DNA from: Halorubrum aethiopicum
Lineage (GTDB): Archaea; Halobacteriota; Halobacteria; Halobacteriales; Haloferacaceae
DNA length: 64,000 nt
Reading direction: 5' to 3'
NCBI RefSeq assembly: GCF_001542905.1
Contig: NZ_LOAJ01000001.1
Location: 2,418,001-2,482,000, forward strand
Both the position numbers and the translations under genes were made by a program. Below the pieces are notes generated by a model, which saw only the letters and a program-made list of their open reading frames with translations, did not search any database and had not been told where the DNA came from. This document shows positions 16,352-24,930 of the stretch, in pieces (position 1 is the first letter of the stretch; the number at the start of each line of letters is the position of its first letter).

Positions 16352-17128
16352 GTGAACCGACGCTTCGCGCTCGCGGTAGCGATGGTCGCGCTGCTCGCCG
16401 CCAGCGCCGGCTGTCTCGGCTACGTCACCGGCGGCGGCGAGGTCACGAACGAGACCCTCGACGCGGAACCGCCGCGCGAGTACGACTTCGACGCCGACCG
16501 CGACGCCGCCTTCGAGCTCTCGACGGACGCGCGCTACACGGTCGTCTACGACCTCTCCGGCCGCGACGAGCTCCGCCTGTACCGGCAGACCCCGTACGCC
16601 GGCGACCAGCCGCTGGAGTTCGAGGCGTTCCGGTACCGCTACCCCGACGGCGAGGTGGTGACCGGCAGCGAGTTCCGCGCCCGCGGCGGCGAGGTCGAAC
16701 GGACCCCGGACGAGACGTGGATCCGGCTCGCCGACGACATGGAGGGCGGAAAGGTCGCGTTCTCCGGCGCCGGGTCGCCGCGGCGGTTCACGTCGCTGGC
16801 GTACGTCGAGGGCTCCTACGCCGTGACGCTCCCGCCCGGGTTCAGCACGGACTTCCCGCTCGTCGGGCACGTCTCGCCGCGGAGCTACGAGGTGGAGACG
16901 GTCGGCGACCGCGACCGGATCGTCTGGGAGGAGGTGACGGGGTCGATCGTCGTCCAGGCGTACCGCGAGACGGACCTCGTCGTCTTCGGCGGGATCCTCG
17001 CCGTCGCGATCCTCGTCGCGGTCGTGGGGACGCTCCGGTTCAAACGCCAGCTCGAGGAGCTTCGCGAGCGCCGTCGCGAGATGGGCGTCGGCGTGTACGA
17101 CGACGAGGACGACGACGGCTTCCTCTGA
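16352..17128 (+). CDS. Haloarchaeal lipoprotein with C-terminal membrane helix (DUF5803-like)
   Basis: 258 residues from a GTG. The signal peptide ends in a lipobox (ALLAASAGC, Cys about residue 22), predicting lipid anchoring outside the membrane. A beta-rich extracellular domain with many YxxY and acidic stretches spans about 30-210. A strong TM helix (LVVFGGILAVAILVAVVGTL) lies at about 211-230, and a basic then acidic cytoplasmic tail ends EDDDGFL. It is thus anchored at both ends. It belongs to the tfe-DUF2110-lipoprotein-cinA block, starting 14 bases after the DUF2110 stop, so it is likely cotranscribed. No enzymatic motif is visible. Confidence 0.75.
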   Translation: MNRRFALAVAMVALLAASAGCLGYVTGGGEVTNETLDAEPPREYDFDADRDAAFELSTDARYTVVYDLSGRDELRLYRQTPYAGDQPLEFEAFRYRYPDGEVVTGSEFRARGGEVERTPDETWIRLADDMEGGKVAFSGAGSPRRFTSLAYVEGSYAVTLPPGFSTDFPLVGHVSPRSYEVETVGDRDRIVWEEVTGSIVVQAYRETDLVVFGGILAVAILVAVVGTLRFKRQLEELRERRREMGVGVYDDEDDDGFL

Positions 17129-17212
17129 GACGACCCCGGAGGCGGACCGTCACGCCGACGGCTCGATCCGACCGCCGGCGGCCTTTTTTACTCGCCGCGC
17201 GTGGGTTCGCGC

Positions 17213-17899
17213 ATGAACGCCGCGATCGTCACCGTCGGGGACGAACTCCTCGTCGGGGACACCGAGAACACGAACGCGACGTGGCTCTGCGGCCGGCTCG
17301 ACGACCGCGGCGTCGCGGTCCGGCGGGTGACCGTCGTCCCGGACGAGGTCGGCGAGATCGCCCGCGTCGTCAACGAGTACCACGCGGAGTACGACGCCGT
17401 GATCGTCACCGGCGGGCTCGGACCGACCCACGACGACGTGACGATGGAGGCGGTCGCCGCCGCGTTCGGCCGGGAGGTCGTCGAGAACGAGGAGGCGGCC
17501 GCGTGGCTCGAGGAGCGGGGATACAGCGCCGAAGACCTCGCCGCGGAGACGACGCACCTGCCCGCGGACTGTCGACCACTGCCCAACGACGAGGGGGTCG
17601 CGCCGGGCGCGGTCGTCGAGTCGGTCTACGTGCTGCCGGGCGTCCCGGCGGAGATGGAGGCGATGTTCGAGCGCGTCGAGTCGGCGTTCGACGGCGTTCC
17701 GGACCACACGGTCGTCGTCGCCGTCGACGAGCCCGAGAGCACGCTCATCGACCGGTTCGCGGGGCTCAGAGAGCGGTTCGACGTGCGCGTGGGGTCGTAT
17801 CCGGGCGAGAGCGTCAGGGTGAAGATAACGGCGGAGGACGCGGCGGAGGCCGAGCGGGCCGCCGCGTGGCTGCGGGATCGGGCGGAGTTGGTGGAGTGA
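17213..17899 (+). CDS. cinA: CinA-like molybdopterin-binding domain protein
   Basis: 228 residues containing the MoCF-biosynthesis (MoaB/CinA N-terminal) domain: AAIVTVGDELLVGDTENTNATWLCGRLDDRGV, then VIVTGGLGPTHDDVTMEAVAAAFGR. The YVLPGVPAEMEAMFE block is typical of CinA-type COG1058 proteins. Bacterial CinA also has a C-terminal NMN amidohydrolase domain, which is absent here. The molecular role in archaea is unclear; FAD/ADP-ribose pyrophosphatase activity is known in some relatives. ATG 17213 lies about 25 bases after a TTTTTTA box at 17184-17190, so leaderless; a GTG at 17201 is less likely. Confidence 0.85.
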   Translation: MNAAIVTVGDELLVGDTENTNATWLCGRLDDRGVAVRRVTVVPDEVGEIARVVNEYHAEYDAVIVTGGLGPTHDDVTMEAVAAAFGREVVENEEAAAWLEERGYSAEDLAAETTHLPADCRPLPNDEGVAPGAVVESVYVLPGVPAEMEAMFERVESAFDGVPDHTVVVAVDEPESTLIDRFAGLRERFDVRVGSYPGESVRVKITAEDAAEAERAAAWLRDRAELVE

Positions 17900-17933
17900 G
17901 AGACGGTCGTGAGACGGCGCGTCGACGCCGCGG

Positions 17934-18047
17934 TCAGCGCGCGAGGTAGGCGACCCACACGGCGGTGACGATCAGGCTGACGGCGAGCACGGCGAGCGCG
18001 GTGGCCTCGATCGGGAGCGGCTCGGGCTGGACGGCGGACAGGATCAT
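17934..18047 (-). CDS. 37-residue predicted single-pass membrane microprotein
   Basis: A short frame ATG 18047 to TGA 17934 encodes a protein whose second half (ATALAVLAVSLIVTAVWVAYLAR) is a clear TM helix ending in Arg. A TATA-like CTTTAAGC lies about 25-30 bases upstream on the minus strand (near 18071-18080), giving a leaderless gene model. It is convergent with cinA (35 bp apart). The function is unknown; the promoter, codon use and hydrophobicity support it being real. Confidence 0.55.
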   Translation of the reverse strand: MILSAVQPEPLPIEATALAVLAVSLIVTAVWVAYLAR

Positions 18048-18254
18048 GTCCGGAGGTTGTCCCGGTCCCGGCTTAAAGGTTGATCTTCGACCGTCGGACG
18101 CGGGCCGAAACCCCTCGCACTCGGTCGTCGGAGCGTCCCCTATTCGATCGCCGGAGTCCCGGGATCGGTCGCCGGAGCCCCGGTCATCGGACCGTTCCGC
18201 GATCGGGTGGTTTCACCGGAGATCCGTTAAGTGGTCGCCGCCGCAACGTCGGGT

Positions 18255-19352
18255 ATGTACGTCGGCGTCGTGATGAACCCGATCGCCGGGATGGGCGGTC
18301 GCGTGGGGCTGAAAGGGACCGACGGGAAGGTGGAGGAGGCGCGCGCGAGGGGCGCGGAGCCGCGCGCGCCCGACCGGGCGAGGCGAGCGATGGAGCGGCT
18401 CGCCGCGGTCGCGCCGGAGACGGACGTCTCGACGGTCGCGGACCCGATGGGCGAGCGGATCGTCCGCGAGGCCGGCTTCTCGCCGGTGCGGGTCGTCGAC
18501 CCGTTCGACGGCGACGAGGAGAGAAGCGAGCCCGAGGGGGAAACCACCGCCGAACACACCCGCCGCGCGGTGAGGGAGTTTCTGGAGGAGGGCGTCGACC
18601 TCGTGCTGTTCGTCGGCGGCGACGGCACCGCGACGGACGTGGCGGCGGCCCTGGAGGGGAGCGAGGTGCCGATGCTCGGCGTGCCCGCGGGCGTGAAGGT
18701 GTACTCGTCGGTGTTCGCCGTCTCGCCGGAGGACGCCGCGGAGGTCGCGGCGACGTTCTCGCGGACCGAGCGCCGCGAGGTGATGGACATCGACGAGGAC
18801 GCCTACCGCGAGGGCGAGGTCCACCCCGAACTGCGCGGGGTCGCACACGTCCCGGTCGCCGAGGACCTCCAGTCGTCGAAACAGACCGCGAGCGGGACCG
18901 TCGAGTCGCTCGCGGAGGGAGTCGCCGAGGACGTCCGGGCGCGCGAGGGCGAGGGCGTCACCTACGTCCTCGGCCCCGGGTCGACGGTGGGCGCGATCAA
19001 GGCCGAACTCGGCTTCTCGCCCTCCCCGATCGGCGTCGACGTCTGGCGTGACGGCGAGGTGGTCGCGCTCGACGCGACCGAGTCGGAGATCCTCGCGGAA
19101 CTCGGCGAGGAGAACGTGGTCGTCGTCTCGCCGATCGGCGGACAGGGGTTCGTCTTCGGCCGGGGGAACCCCCAGCTCTCCCCCGCCGTGATCCGCGAGT
19201 GCGACGTGACGATCGTCGCGTCGCGAGCGAAGCTCGACGACGTCCGGGCTCTCCGGGTGGACACGGACGATCCCGACCTCGACGACGAGCTCGCGGGGTG
19301 GGTTCGCGTCCGCGTGGGGAAGTTCGAGACGCGGATGATGAAGATCGTGTGA
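18255..19352 (+). CDS. ATP-NAD kinase family protein (NADK-like)
   Basis: 365 residues of the NAD kinase/diacylglycerol kinase superfamily. The nucleotide-binding signature is FVGGDGTATDVAAAL, and GSTVGAIKAELGF and SPIGGQGFVFGRGNPQLSP follow. The N-terminal MYVGVVMNPIAGMGGRVGLKGTDG is characteristic of the archaeal COG3199 group, distinct from canonical NAD kinase. That group is only partly characterised; acetoin or inositol-type kinase activities have been proposed. ATG 18255 follows a GTTAAG TATA-like box by about 25 bases; an upstream in-frame start at 18231 is inside the promoter. Two near-identical 21-bp direct repeats lie in the leader (about 18144-18185). Confidence 0.8.
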   Translation: MYVGVVMNPIAGMGGRVGLKGTDGKVEEARARGAEPRAPDRARRAMERLAAVAPETDVSTVADPMGERIVREAGFSPVRVVDPFDGDEERSEPEGETTAEHTRRAVREFLEEGVDLVLFVGGDGTATDVAAALEGSEVPMLGVPAGVKVYSSVFAVSPEDAAEVAATFSRTERREVMDIDEDAYREGEVHPELRGVAHVPVAEDLQSSKQTASGTVESLAEGVAEDVRAREGEGVTYVLGPGSTVGAIKAELGFSPSPIGVDVWRDGEVVALDATESEILAELGEENVVVVSPIGGQGFVFGRGNPQLSPAVIRECDVTIVASRAKLDDVRALRVDTDDPDLDDELAGWVRVRVGKFETRMMKIV

Positions 19353-19479
19353 GGCGTCCCGTCGCCCCCTCGCACACGGCCGCGGACAGGGCGGGAAGCG
19401 CTCGCTCGGGCGAGGAGGATCCGGCCCGTTGGGGGCCTCCGTTCGATTTTTACCGTCAACACGCATCCCTCCGGTATCG

Positions 19480-21555
19480 ATGCTCTGGCAGACGACGCCG
19501 TACACGGTGCCCCTGCTCGCCGCGGGGCTGGCGTCGTTCGTCATCGCGGCGTACGTCTTCTCCCATCGGTTCCGGGGGCCGAAGCGGCTCGTGTGGACCT
19601 TCCTCGGCGTCACCCTCGGGGCCGGTGTGTGGTCCGCGGCGTACGCGGCACAGCTGTCGGCGACCACGCTCGAGGCGACGCTGTTCTGGAACCGGTTCGT
19701 CTGGCTCGGCGTCGGCACGCTGGCGGTCGCGTGGCCGACCTTCGTGCTGGCGTACACCGAGCGCGCGGTCTGGTTCCGTCCCGAACGGCTGGCGGCGATC
19801 TGTCTGGTTCCGGCGGCCGCCGTCGTCGCTGTGTGGACGCTCGGCGTCGATCCCCTGTTCTATCGATCTCCCTCGCTCGAGGCCGTCGACGGCGGGTATC
19901 TCGTGGTTCGGTTCGTGCCGACGGCCGCCCTCCTGGCGTTCGTCGCGTACAGCTACGTCGTGAACCTGATCACGTTTCTCGCGCTCGGGTACGCCGCGGC
20001 CGACCGGCCCGGCGTCTACCGGCGGCAGGCGGCGCTGTTGCTCGCGGCCGGCGTGATCCCGATGGCCGTCGGCGTTCTCAGCACGTGGTCGTCGCTGGGG
20101 CCCGCGTTCGTGGACCTCACGCCGCTCGCCTTCGCCGTGACCGCGGGGATCGTCGCCTGGGTGCTGTTCCGGTACCGCCTGCTCGACCTCTCGCCCGTGG
20201 CCCGGCGGGCCGTGTTCGAGAACCTCGACGACGGCGTGGTCGTCCTCGACGGCGACGACCGGGTCGTCGACGCGAACGACCGGGCCCTCGAGCTGTTCGA
20301 CCCCCTCGAGTTCGGCCGGCCGATCGAGGCGGCGTTCGCGGGCGGAGAGTCGGTCGTCGACGCCGTTCGACGCGCCGAGTCCGGCGAGGACGGGCGGGCG
20401 ACCGTCGACACCGAGGAGGGCCCTCGCTTCCTCACCGTCACCGAACACGCGCTCTCCTCGGCCGATCCCGGCGGTCCCGACGCCGGGAGCGTCCTCCTGT
20501 TCCGCGACGTCACCGAACACGAGACGCTCCAGCGCCGGTACCGGGCGCTCATCGAGAAGTCGCCGAACGTCATCGCCGTCTGCGGAACCGACGGCCTGTT
20601 CCGGTACGTGAGCCCCTCGATCGACCGGCTTCTCGGCCGCGAGGCGGCGACGATCGAGGGGCGGCCGGTCCTCGATCTCGTCCACCCGGAGGACCGGCGC
20701 GAGAGCCAGCGGCGGTTCGAGGCCGCACTGGAGACGGGCGAGACGCAGGTCTTCGAACACCGGATCGCCCACGAGAACGGCGACTGGCGCACCTTCGAGA
20801 CGACGGTCGAGCCGCTCTTCGAGAACGCCGCCGACGAGGTGGTGATAACCGCGATGGACGTGACCGAGGGGCGGCGACACGAACAGCGGCTCCAGGTCCT
20901 CAACCGCGTGCTCAGACACGACCTGAAGAACGACGCGAACGTGATCGGCGGGTACGCCGACCTCCTCCGCGACCACGTCGACGCGGAGGGGCGAGAACAC
21001 CTCGACGTGATCGACCGGAAGGTGGAGGCGCTGACGCACCTCAGCGACCAGGCCCGCGAGATCGACGTGGCGCTCCACGACGAGTTCGACCGCGCGGAGA
21101 TCGACCTGGCGTCGCTCGTCCCGCGGCTCTGTGACTCGCTCGAGGCCGCGTTCCCCGACGCGTCGGTGACGCTCTCGACGCCCGAGCGGGCGGTGGTGTC
21201 GGCCGACGAGCTGCTCGAGTCCGCGGTGCGGAACGTCCTGGAGAACGCGGTGGTCCACCACGACGGGGCCGTCGCGAACATCGACGTGTGCGTCCGGCCG
21301 GACGACGACGGGTACCGCGTCGAGATCGGCGACGACGGCCCGGGGATCCCGCCGGTCGAGCGGACGGTGTTCTCGGAGGGGCGCGAGACCCCCCTCGAGC
21401 ACGCGAGCGGGCTCGGTCTCTGGCTCGTCCACTGGATCGTGACGGGCTCCGGCGGCGAACTGGCGATCGAGACCCGCGAGCCGGGCGGAACGCTCGTCTC
21501 GATGTGGTTCCCGGCGGACGACGGAGAGGCCGGGAAGACGGACGGCGATGCGTGA
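19480..21555 (+). CDS. Membrane histidine kinase: 7TM sensor, two PAS domains, HisKA, HATPase
   Basis: 691 residues. Residues 1-225 contain about seven hydrophobic helices matching the histidine kinase N-terminal 7TM sensor. PAS-1 spans about 235-335 (ENLDDGVVVLDGDDRVVDANDRALELF). PAS-2 spans about 345-465 (IEKSPNVIAVCGTDGLFRYVSP... DLVHPEDR... VITAMDVTEG). The H-box is VLNRVLRHDLKNDANVIGGYADLL. The HATPase motifs are ENAVVHHD and GDDGPGIP, with GLGLWLVHWIV. The ligand is unknown. ATG 19480 follows a TTTTTA box by about 30 bases. No response regulator gene is adjacent, so the partner must be elsewhere. Confidence 0.88.
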   Translation: MLWQTTPYTVPLLAAGLASFVIAAYVFSHRFRGPKRLVWTFLGVTLGAGVWSAAYAAQLSATTLEATLFWNRFVWLGVGTLAVAWPTFVLAYTERAVWFRPERLAAICLVPAAAVVAVWTLGVDPLFYRSPSLEAVDGGYLVVRFVPTAALLAFVAYSYVVNLITFLALGYAAADRPGVYRRQAALLLAAGVIPMAVGVLSTWSSLGPAFVDLTPLAFAVTAGIVAWVLFRYRLLDLSPVARRAVFENLDDGVVVLDGDDRVVDANDRALELFDPLEFGRPIEAAFAGGESVVDAVRRAESGEDGRATVDTEEGPRFLTVTEHALSSADPGGPDAGSVLLFRDVTEHETLQRRYRALIEKSPNVIAVCGTDGLFRYVSPSIDRLLGREAATIEGRPVLDLVHPEDRRESQRRFEAALETGETQVFEHRIAHENGDWRTFETTVEPLFENAADEVVITAMDVTEGRRHEQRLQVLNRVLRHDLKNDANVIGGYADLLRDHVDAEGREHLDVIDRKVEALTHLSDQAREIDVALHDEFDRAEIDLASLVPRLCDSLEAAFPDASVTLSTPERAVVSADELLESAVRNVLENAVVHHDGAVANIDVCVRPDDDGYRVEIGDDGPGIPPVERTVFSEGRETPLEHASGLGLWLVHWIVTGSGGELAIETREPGGTLVSMWFPADDGEAGKTDGDA

Positions 21556-21622
21556 CCCGGATTCGGTGAACCCCGCAGTGTGTGGGACTCGGTGTTCAGT
21601 TTCCATCGCGCGGAAGACGTGG

Positions 21623-21969
21623 GATCGCTCAATACAGGTGAAGGAGTGAGCGATCGCCGGAGCGGTGGCGCGCCGGTGAGTGCCCGGAGGGCACGAACCC
21701 GACCGCGAGGGACGCCGCGAGCGCTCGGAGAGCGCGAGCCGCGAGGCTGGGGAGGTGTGAGGTGCGGTTTCGGGGCGGTTGGGCGGGACTCAAAGGGGCA
21801 GCCGGCTCCGGGAAGACGGCCGACGAAAGCACCGCAGCGAACGAAGTGAGCGAGGAGCGCAGCGAGGCCCTCGACCGGAGCCGGCTGGGGCTTTGAAAGA
21901 GTTCACCGCCCCAGCAACGATCTCTTTCTTATCACCCCGATCTCTACTGAAACACACGTTCCACTAGTA
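21623..21969 (+). repeat. Dispersed structured element, copy 2 (near complete)
   Basis: It occupies most of the gene-free stretch 21556-22124 between the histidine kinase and map genes. The 5' hairpin has arms GATCGCTC (21623-21630) and GAGCGATC (21648-21655). The GA/GA module spans 21714-21742. The long helix has CAAAG 21791-21795 with CTTTG 21891-21895, and a 12-bp perfect helix 21800-21811 with 21875-21886, with GGGC (21796-21799) opposite GGGG (21887-21890). The 3' tail ends near CACTAGTAC. The helix bases differ from copies 1 and 3 but stay paired. The remaining bases 21970-22124 show only the map leader. Confidence 0.7.
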
Positions 21970-22124
21970 CCGTCGAGTAACCAACCGTTTCGGACCGAAA
22001 CGCGTCCGGAGAACGGGGTTCGACTGGTCGGGCGGGAGACGAACGCCGACACCTCAACCGATGGACTCTCGCCGATCGGATCGCTCCCGCAACCTCTTTG
22101 CGGCCCCTCGACGAACTCGAACCC

Positions 22125-23033
22125 ATGAGTCACGGACCCCTCGACGACGACGCGGTCGAGAGCTACCGGGAGGCCGGCGCGGTGCTGGTCGAGGCGATGA
22201 ACGAGGCCAGATCGATGGTCGAGCCGGGGCGAACGCAGCTCGAGGTCGCCGAGTGGGTGGAGGACTTCATCCGCGAGGAGGGCGCGGGGCTGGCGTTCCC
22301 CGTCAACCTCAGCGTCGATCCCGAGGCCTCGCACGCGACCCCGTCCCGCGACGACGAGACGGAGTTCGGCGAGGAGATGGTGTGTCTCGACGTCGGCGTC
22401 CACGTCGACGGCTACATCGCCGACGCCGCGGTCACCGTCGACCACACCGGCAACGTCGAGCTCGTCGAGGCCGCGGAGATGGCGCTGGAGGCCGCGGTCG
22501 ACGAGGCGGGCCCCGGCGTCGAGGTCGGCGTGGTCGGGAAGGCGATCGAGGACGTGATCCGCGGGTACGGCTACACGCCGGTTCTCAACCTCTCCGGGCA
22601 CGGCGTCGAGCGGTACGACGCCCACACCGGCCCGAGCGTCCCGAACCGCGGCGTCGACCGCTCCGTCGAGTTGGAGCCGGGGCAGGCGGTCGCCATCGAG
22701 CCGTTCGCGACCGACGGCCGCGGCAAGGTCGGCGAGGGAACCAAAGAGGAGATCTTCGAGCTCGAACGCGAGAAGAGCGTCCGGGACCGCAGGGCGCGGC
22801 AGGCGCTCGAGGAGATAGAGGAGTTCGATGGGCTCCCCTTCGCCGCCCGCTGGCTCTCCGACGACCGCGCCGGGGTGGCGCTGCGCCGGCTCAAACAGGC
22901 GAACGTGATCAAGGGCTACCCCGTGTTGAAGGAGGCCGACGACGCGCTCGTGAGCCAGGCCGAACACACGCTCCTGATCACGGAGGACGGCGTCGAGGTG
23001 ACCACCGCGGGCATCCACGACTTCGACGGGTAG
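22125..23033 (+). CDS. map: Methionine aminopeptidase, type II archaeal
   Basis: 302 residues. M24 metal ligands are retained: Asp in CLDVGVHVDG, Asp in YIADAAVTVD, His in LSGHGVERYDAH, Glu in AIEPFATDG, and the last Glu near the C-terminus (LLITEDGVEVTTAG). A helical insert (about residues 215-260) marks type II MetAP. It removes N-terminal Met from nascent proteins. ATG 22125 begins MSHGPLDDD at the start of the conserved domain; an upstream TTG frame is not conserved. It serves as an internal contrast to the metal-less M24 protein at 6226-7404. Confidence 0.92.
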   Translation: MSHGPLDDDAVESYREAGAVLVEAMNEARSMVEPGRTQLEVAEWVEDFIREEGAGLAFPVNLSVDPEASHATPSRDDETEFGEEMVCLDVGVHVDGYIADAAVTVDHTGNVELVEAAEMALEAAVDEAGPGVEVGVVGKAIEDVIRGYGYTPVLNLSGHGVERYDAHTGPSVPNRGVDRSVELEPGQAVAIEPFATDGRGKVGEGTKEEIFELEREKSVRDRRARQALEEIEEFDGLPFAARWLSDDRAGVALRRLKQANVIKGYPVLKEADDALVSQAEHTLLITEDGVEVTTAGIHDFDG

Positions 23034-23125
23034 ATCGCGTCTTTGACGGATGGATCGGGGGGGTCGACGGGTGGCCGGCGTCCGGGTCCTGTCCCGGTCA
23101 TCCGACCACCCCATCCACCGGACCA

Positions 23126-23300
23126 TCACACTCACCGGGCCGTCACACTCACCGGGCCGCCCCGCACCTCACGCCTCCCCAGCCTCGTTGCTCGCGCTCC
23201 CGCGCTCGCAACTCCCTCGCGATCCGTCTCGCGCCCTGACGGGCGCTCGCGGGATCGCGCCCCCGCCAGGGAGGTTCTCACTGGAGGAAGCCCCGTCGGA
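23126..23300 (-). repeat. Dispersed structured element, partial copy 4
   Basis: It fills the middle of the gene-free 23034-23389 between map and the MFS gene. On the minus strand it contains the conserved GAGGCTGGGGAGGCGTGAGG block (rc of about 23165-23186). The block is preceded by a GA/GA hairpin at 23187-23212 whose outer stem is GTTGC/GCAAC instead of GCGGC/GCCGC. The long CAAAG/CTTTG helix is missing. A 17-bp unit, TCACACTCACCGGGCCG, is tandemly duplicated at 23126-23159. The rest of the gap (23301-23389) is the MFS leader with no clear TATA box. Confidence 0.55.
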
Positions 23301-23389
23301 ACACCGTGGCAGGCCCCCTGGAGGAGGCCGGTCCCGGCGACCGCCGCCGAGATCGGAACCCGCTTTGACGCGGGTCCGGTAGGGCGGCC

Positions 23390-24574
23390 GTGAACTGGCG
23401 GTACGCACACACGGCGCTCGGGCTCTGTACCCTCGCGTTCACCGCGACGATGGTCGCTCGGCTGGCCATCAGCCCGCTCGTTCCCGAGATCACGGCCGCG
23501 TTCGAGGTCACGAACGCGACCGTCGGGCTCGCGCTCTCAGGGATGTGGCTCGCGTACGCGCTCTCGCAGTTCCCCTCCGGGATCCTCGGCGACCGCTACG
23601 GCGAGCGGACCGTGATCCTCGTCGCCGTCGGCTCGACCGCGGTCGCCTCGCTGCTCATCGCCGCCTCGCCGTCGATCCTCGCGTTCATGCTGTTCACGGT
23701 CCTCCTCGGCGCGGGCGCGGGGCTCCACTACTCGGTCGCGACCACCTTCCTCACCCGGCAGTTCGACGACATCGGGCGCGCGATCGGCGTCCACGTCGCC
23801 GGCGGCCCGATCGCCGGGCTCGCCGCCCCGCCCGCGGCCGCGCTCGTCGGGGCGCGTTACGGCTGGCGCGCGGGCGTCCTGCTCGGCGTCGCCGTCGCGG
23901 TTCCCGTGTTCGCGCTGTTCGCGTGGCGGATCCGACCGACCGAGCCGCGCCGACCCGACCAGCCCATGCGCGAGCGGTTCGCGGTCGGCCCGCTCGCCGA
24001 GCTGCTCTCGCGGCCGTCGATCCTCTACACGACCGGGCTGGCGACGCTCGGCGCGTTCACCTGGCAGGCCACGGCCTCCTTCCTGCCGACGTTCCTCGAG
24101 GTCGGCGGCGGGCTCTCGGGCGCGCTGTCGGCGCTTTTATTCTCGCTGTACTTCCTCGTTCACGGCGGGACCCAGCCCGTGACCGGATCGCTCTCCGACC
24201 GGATCGGTCGGGACGAGACCGTGATCCTCACGATGGCGTCCGGCGTGGCCGGGTACGCGCTCCTCGTCGTCGCGACCCGCGACGGGTCGGGGCTCGCACC
24301 GATCGTGTTCGGCGTCCTCCTCGTCGGGCTGGCGATGTCGTGGGGAGCCCCGCTCCAGTCGCGGTTCATGGACCTGCTCTCGGACGCCGAGCGCGGGGCG
24401 GGGTTCGGGCTCGTGCGCACCGTCTACATGGTGTTCGGCGCGTCCGGCAGCGTCGTCGTCGGGGCGGTCTCCGATCTCGCCGGGTGGGCGGTCGCGTTCG
24501 GCCTGCTCGCGGCGGTGATGGCGCTCGGGCTCGTCACGCTGCTGGCGAACCGGCTGCTCGGGTTGGGGTACTGA
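23390..24574 (+). CDS. MFS transporter
   Basis: 394 residues starting at GTG, with twelve predicted TM helices. The family loop-2/3 signature GILGDRYGERTVIL follows helix 2, and its pseudo-repeat GSLSDRIGRDETVIL follows helix 8. The N-terminal helix sequence (TATMVARLAISPLVPEITAAFEVTNATVG) resembles nitrate/oxalate-type and sugar-phosphate-type MFS proteins, but the substrate cannot be deduced. No amphipathic regulatory domain is present. It is monocistronic between map and the small RHH-like gene, which is convergent and ends 29 bp downstream. Confidence 0.85.
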   Translation: MNWRYAHTALGLCTLAFTATMVARLAISPLVPEITAAFEVTNATVGLALSGMWLAYALSQFPSGILGDRYGERTVILVAVGSTAVASLLIAASPSILAFMLFTVLLGAGAGLHYSVATTFLTRQFDDIGRAIGVHVAGGPIAGLAAPPAAALVGARYGWRAGVLLGVAVAVPVFALFAWRIRPTEPRRPDQPMRERFAVGPLAELLSRPSILYTTGLATLGAFTWQATASFLPTFLEVGGGLSGALSALLFSLYFLVHGGTQPVTGSLSDRIGRDETVILTMASGVAGYALLVVATRDGSGLAPIVFGVLLVGLAMSWGAPLQSRFMDLLSDAERGAGFGLVRTVYMVFGASGSVVVGAVSDLAGWAVAFGLLAAVMALGLVTLLANRLLGLGY

Positions 24575-24603
24575 GAGAAGGGAGCGGGCTCCGGGAGTCG
24601 GGC

Positions 24604-24840
24604 CTACAGCCGGTCGTCCTCGAGGCTGCCCGGGTCCTCCGCGGTGTCGAACATGTTGTTCTCCGCGCCGTCGAGCATCTCGTCGCGAGGGTCGTCGTCG
24701 ACGACGCTGACGTTGTACGCCTCGATTCCGGAGGCGATCAGTTCCTCTGCGGCCTGTTCCTCGGTGACGAACTCGGAGTCCGCGAGCTGCTGGAACTCGG
24801 CGTACACGTCGTCCGAGAGGTTCAGTTCGAAGGTCGGCAT
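24604..24840 (-). CDS. Small ribbon-helix-helix-like protein
   Basis: 78 residues. MPTFELNLSDDVYAEFQQLAD followed by FVTEEQAAEELIASGIEAYNV gives the strand-helix-helix pattern of CopG/RHH proteins, and an acidic tail follows (DDDPRDEMLDGAENNMFDTAEDPGS). This matches haloarchaeal one-domain proteins of unknown role. The RHH part could bind DNA, but the negative charge and the long acidic C-terminus make that uncertain. A TTTAAA box near 24866-24871 lies about 27 bases before the ATG on the minus strand. Confidence 0.7.
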   Translation of the reverse strand: MPTFELNLSDDVYAEFQQLADSEFVTEEQAAEELIASGIEAYNVSVVDDDPRDEMLDGAENNMFDTAEDPGSLEDDRL

Positions 24841-24930
24841 GACTCACCGTTTCGGGCGGACGCTTTTAAACTCGATGGCCGGGCTCGGATCCGCACAAGT
24901 GGTAAGCCGGTGAGGGCCGATCCCCCGCTC

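Noticed and set aside
21623-21969. Element as RNase P, SRP or tmRNA
   Set aside because: None of their diagnostic segments that I know are present, and it occurs in several copies, unlike those single-copy RNAs.
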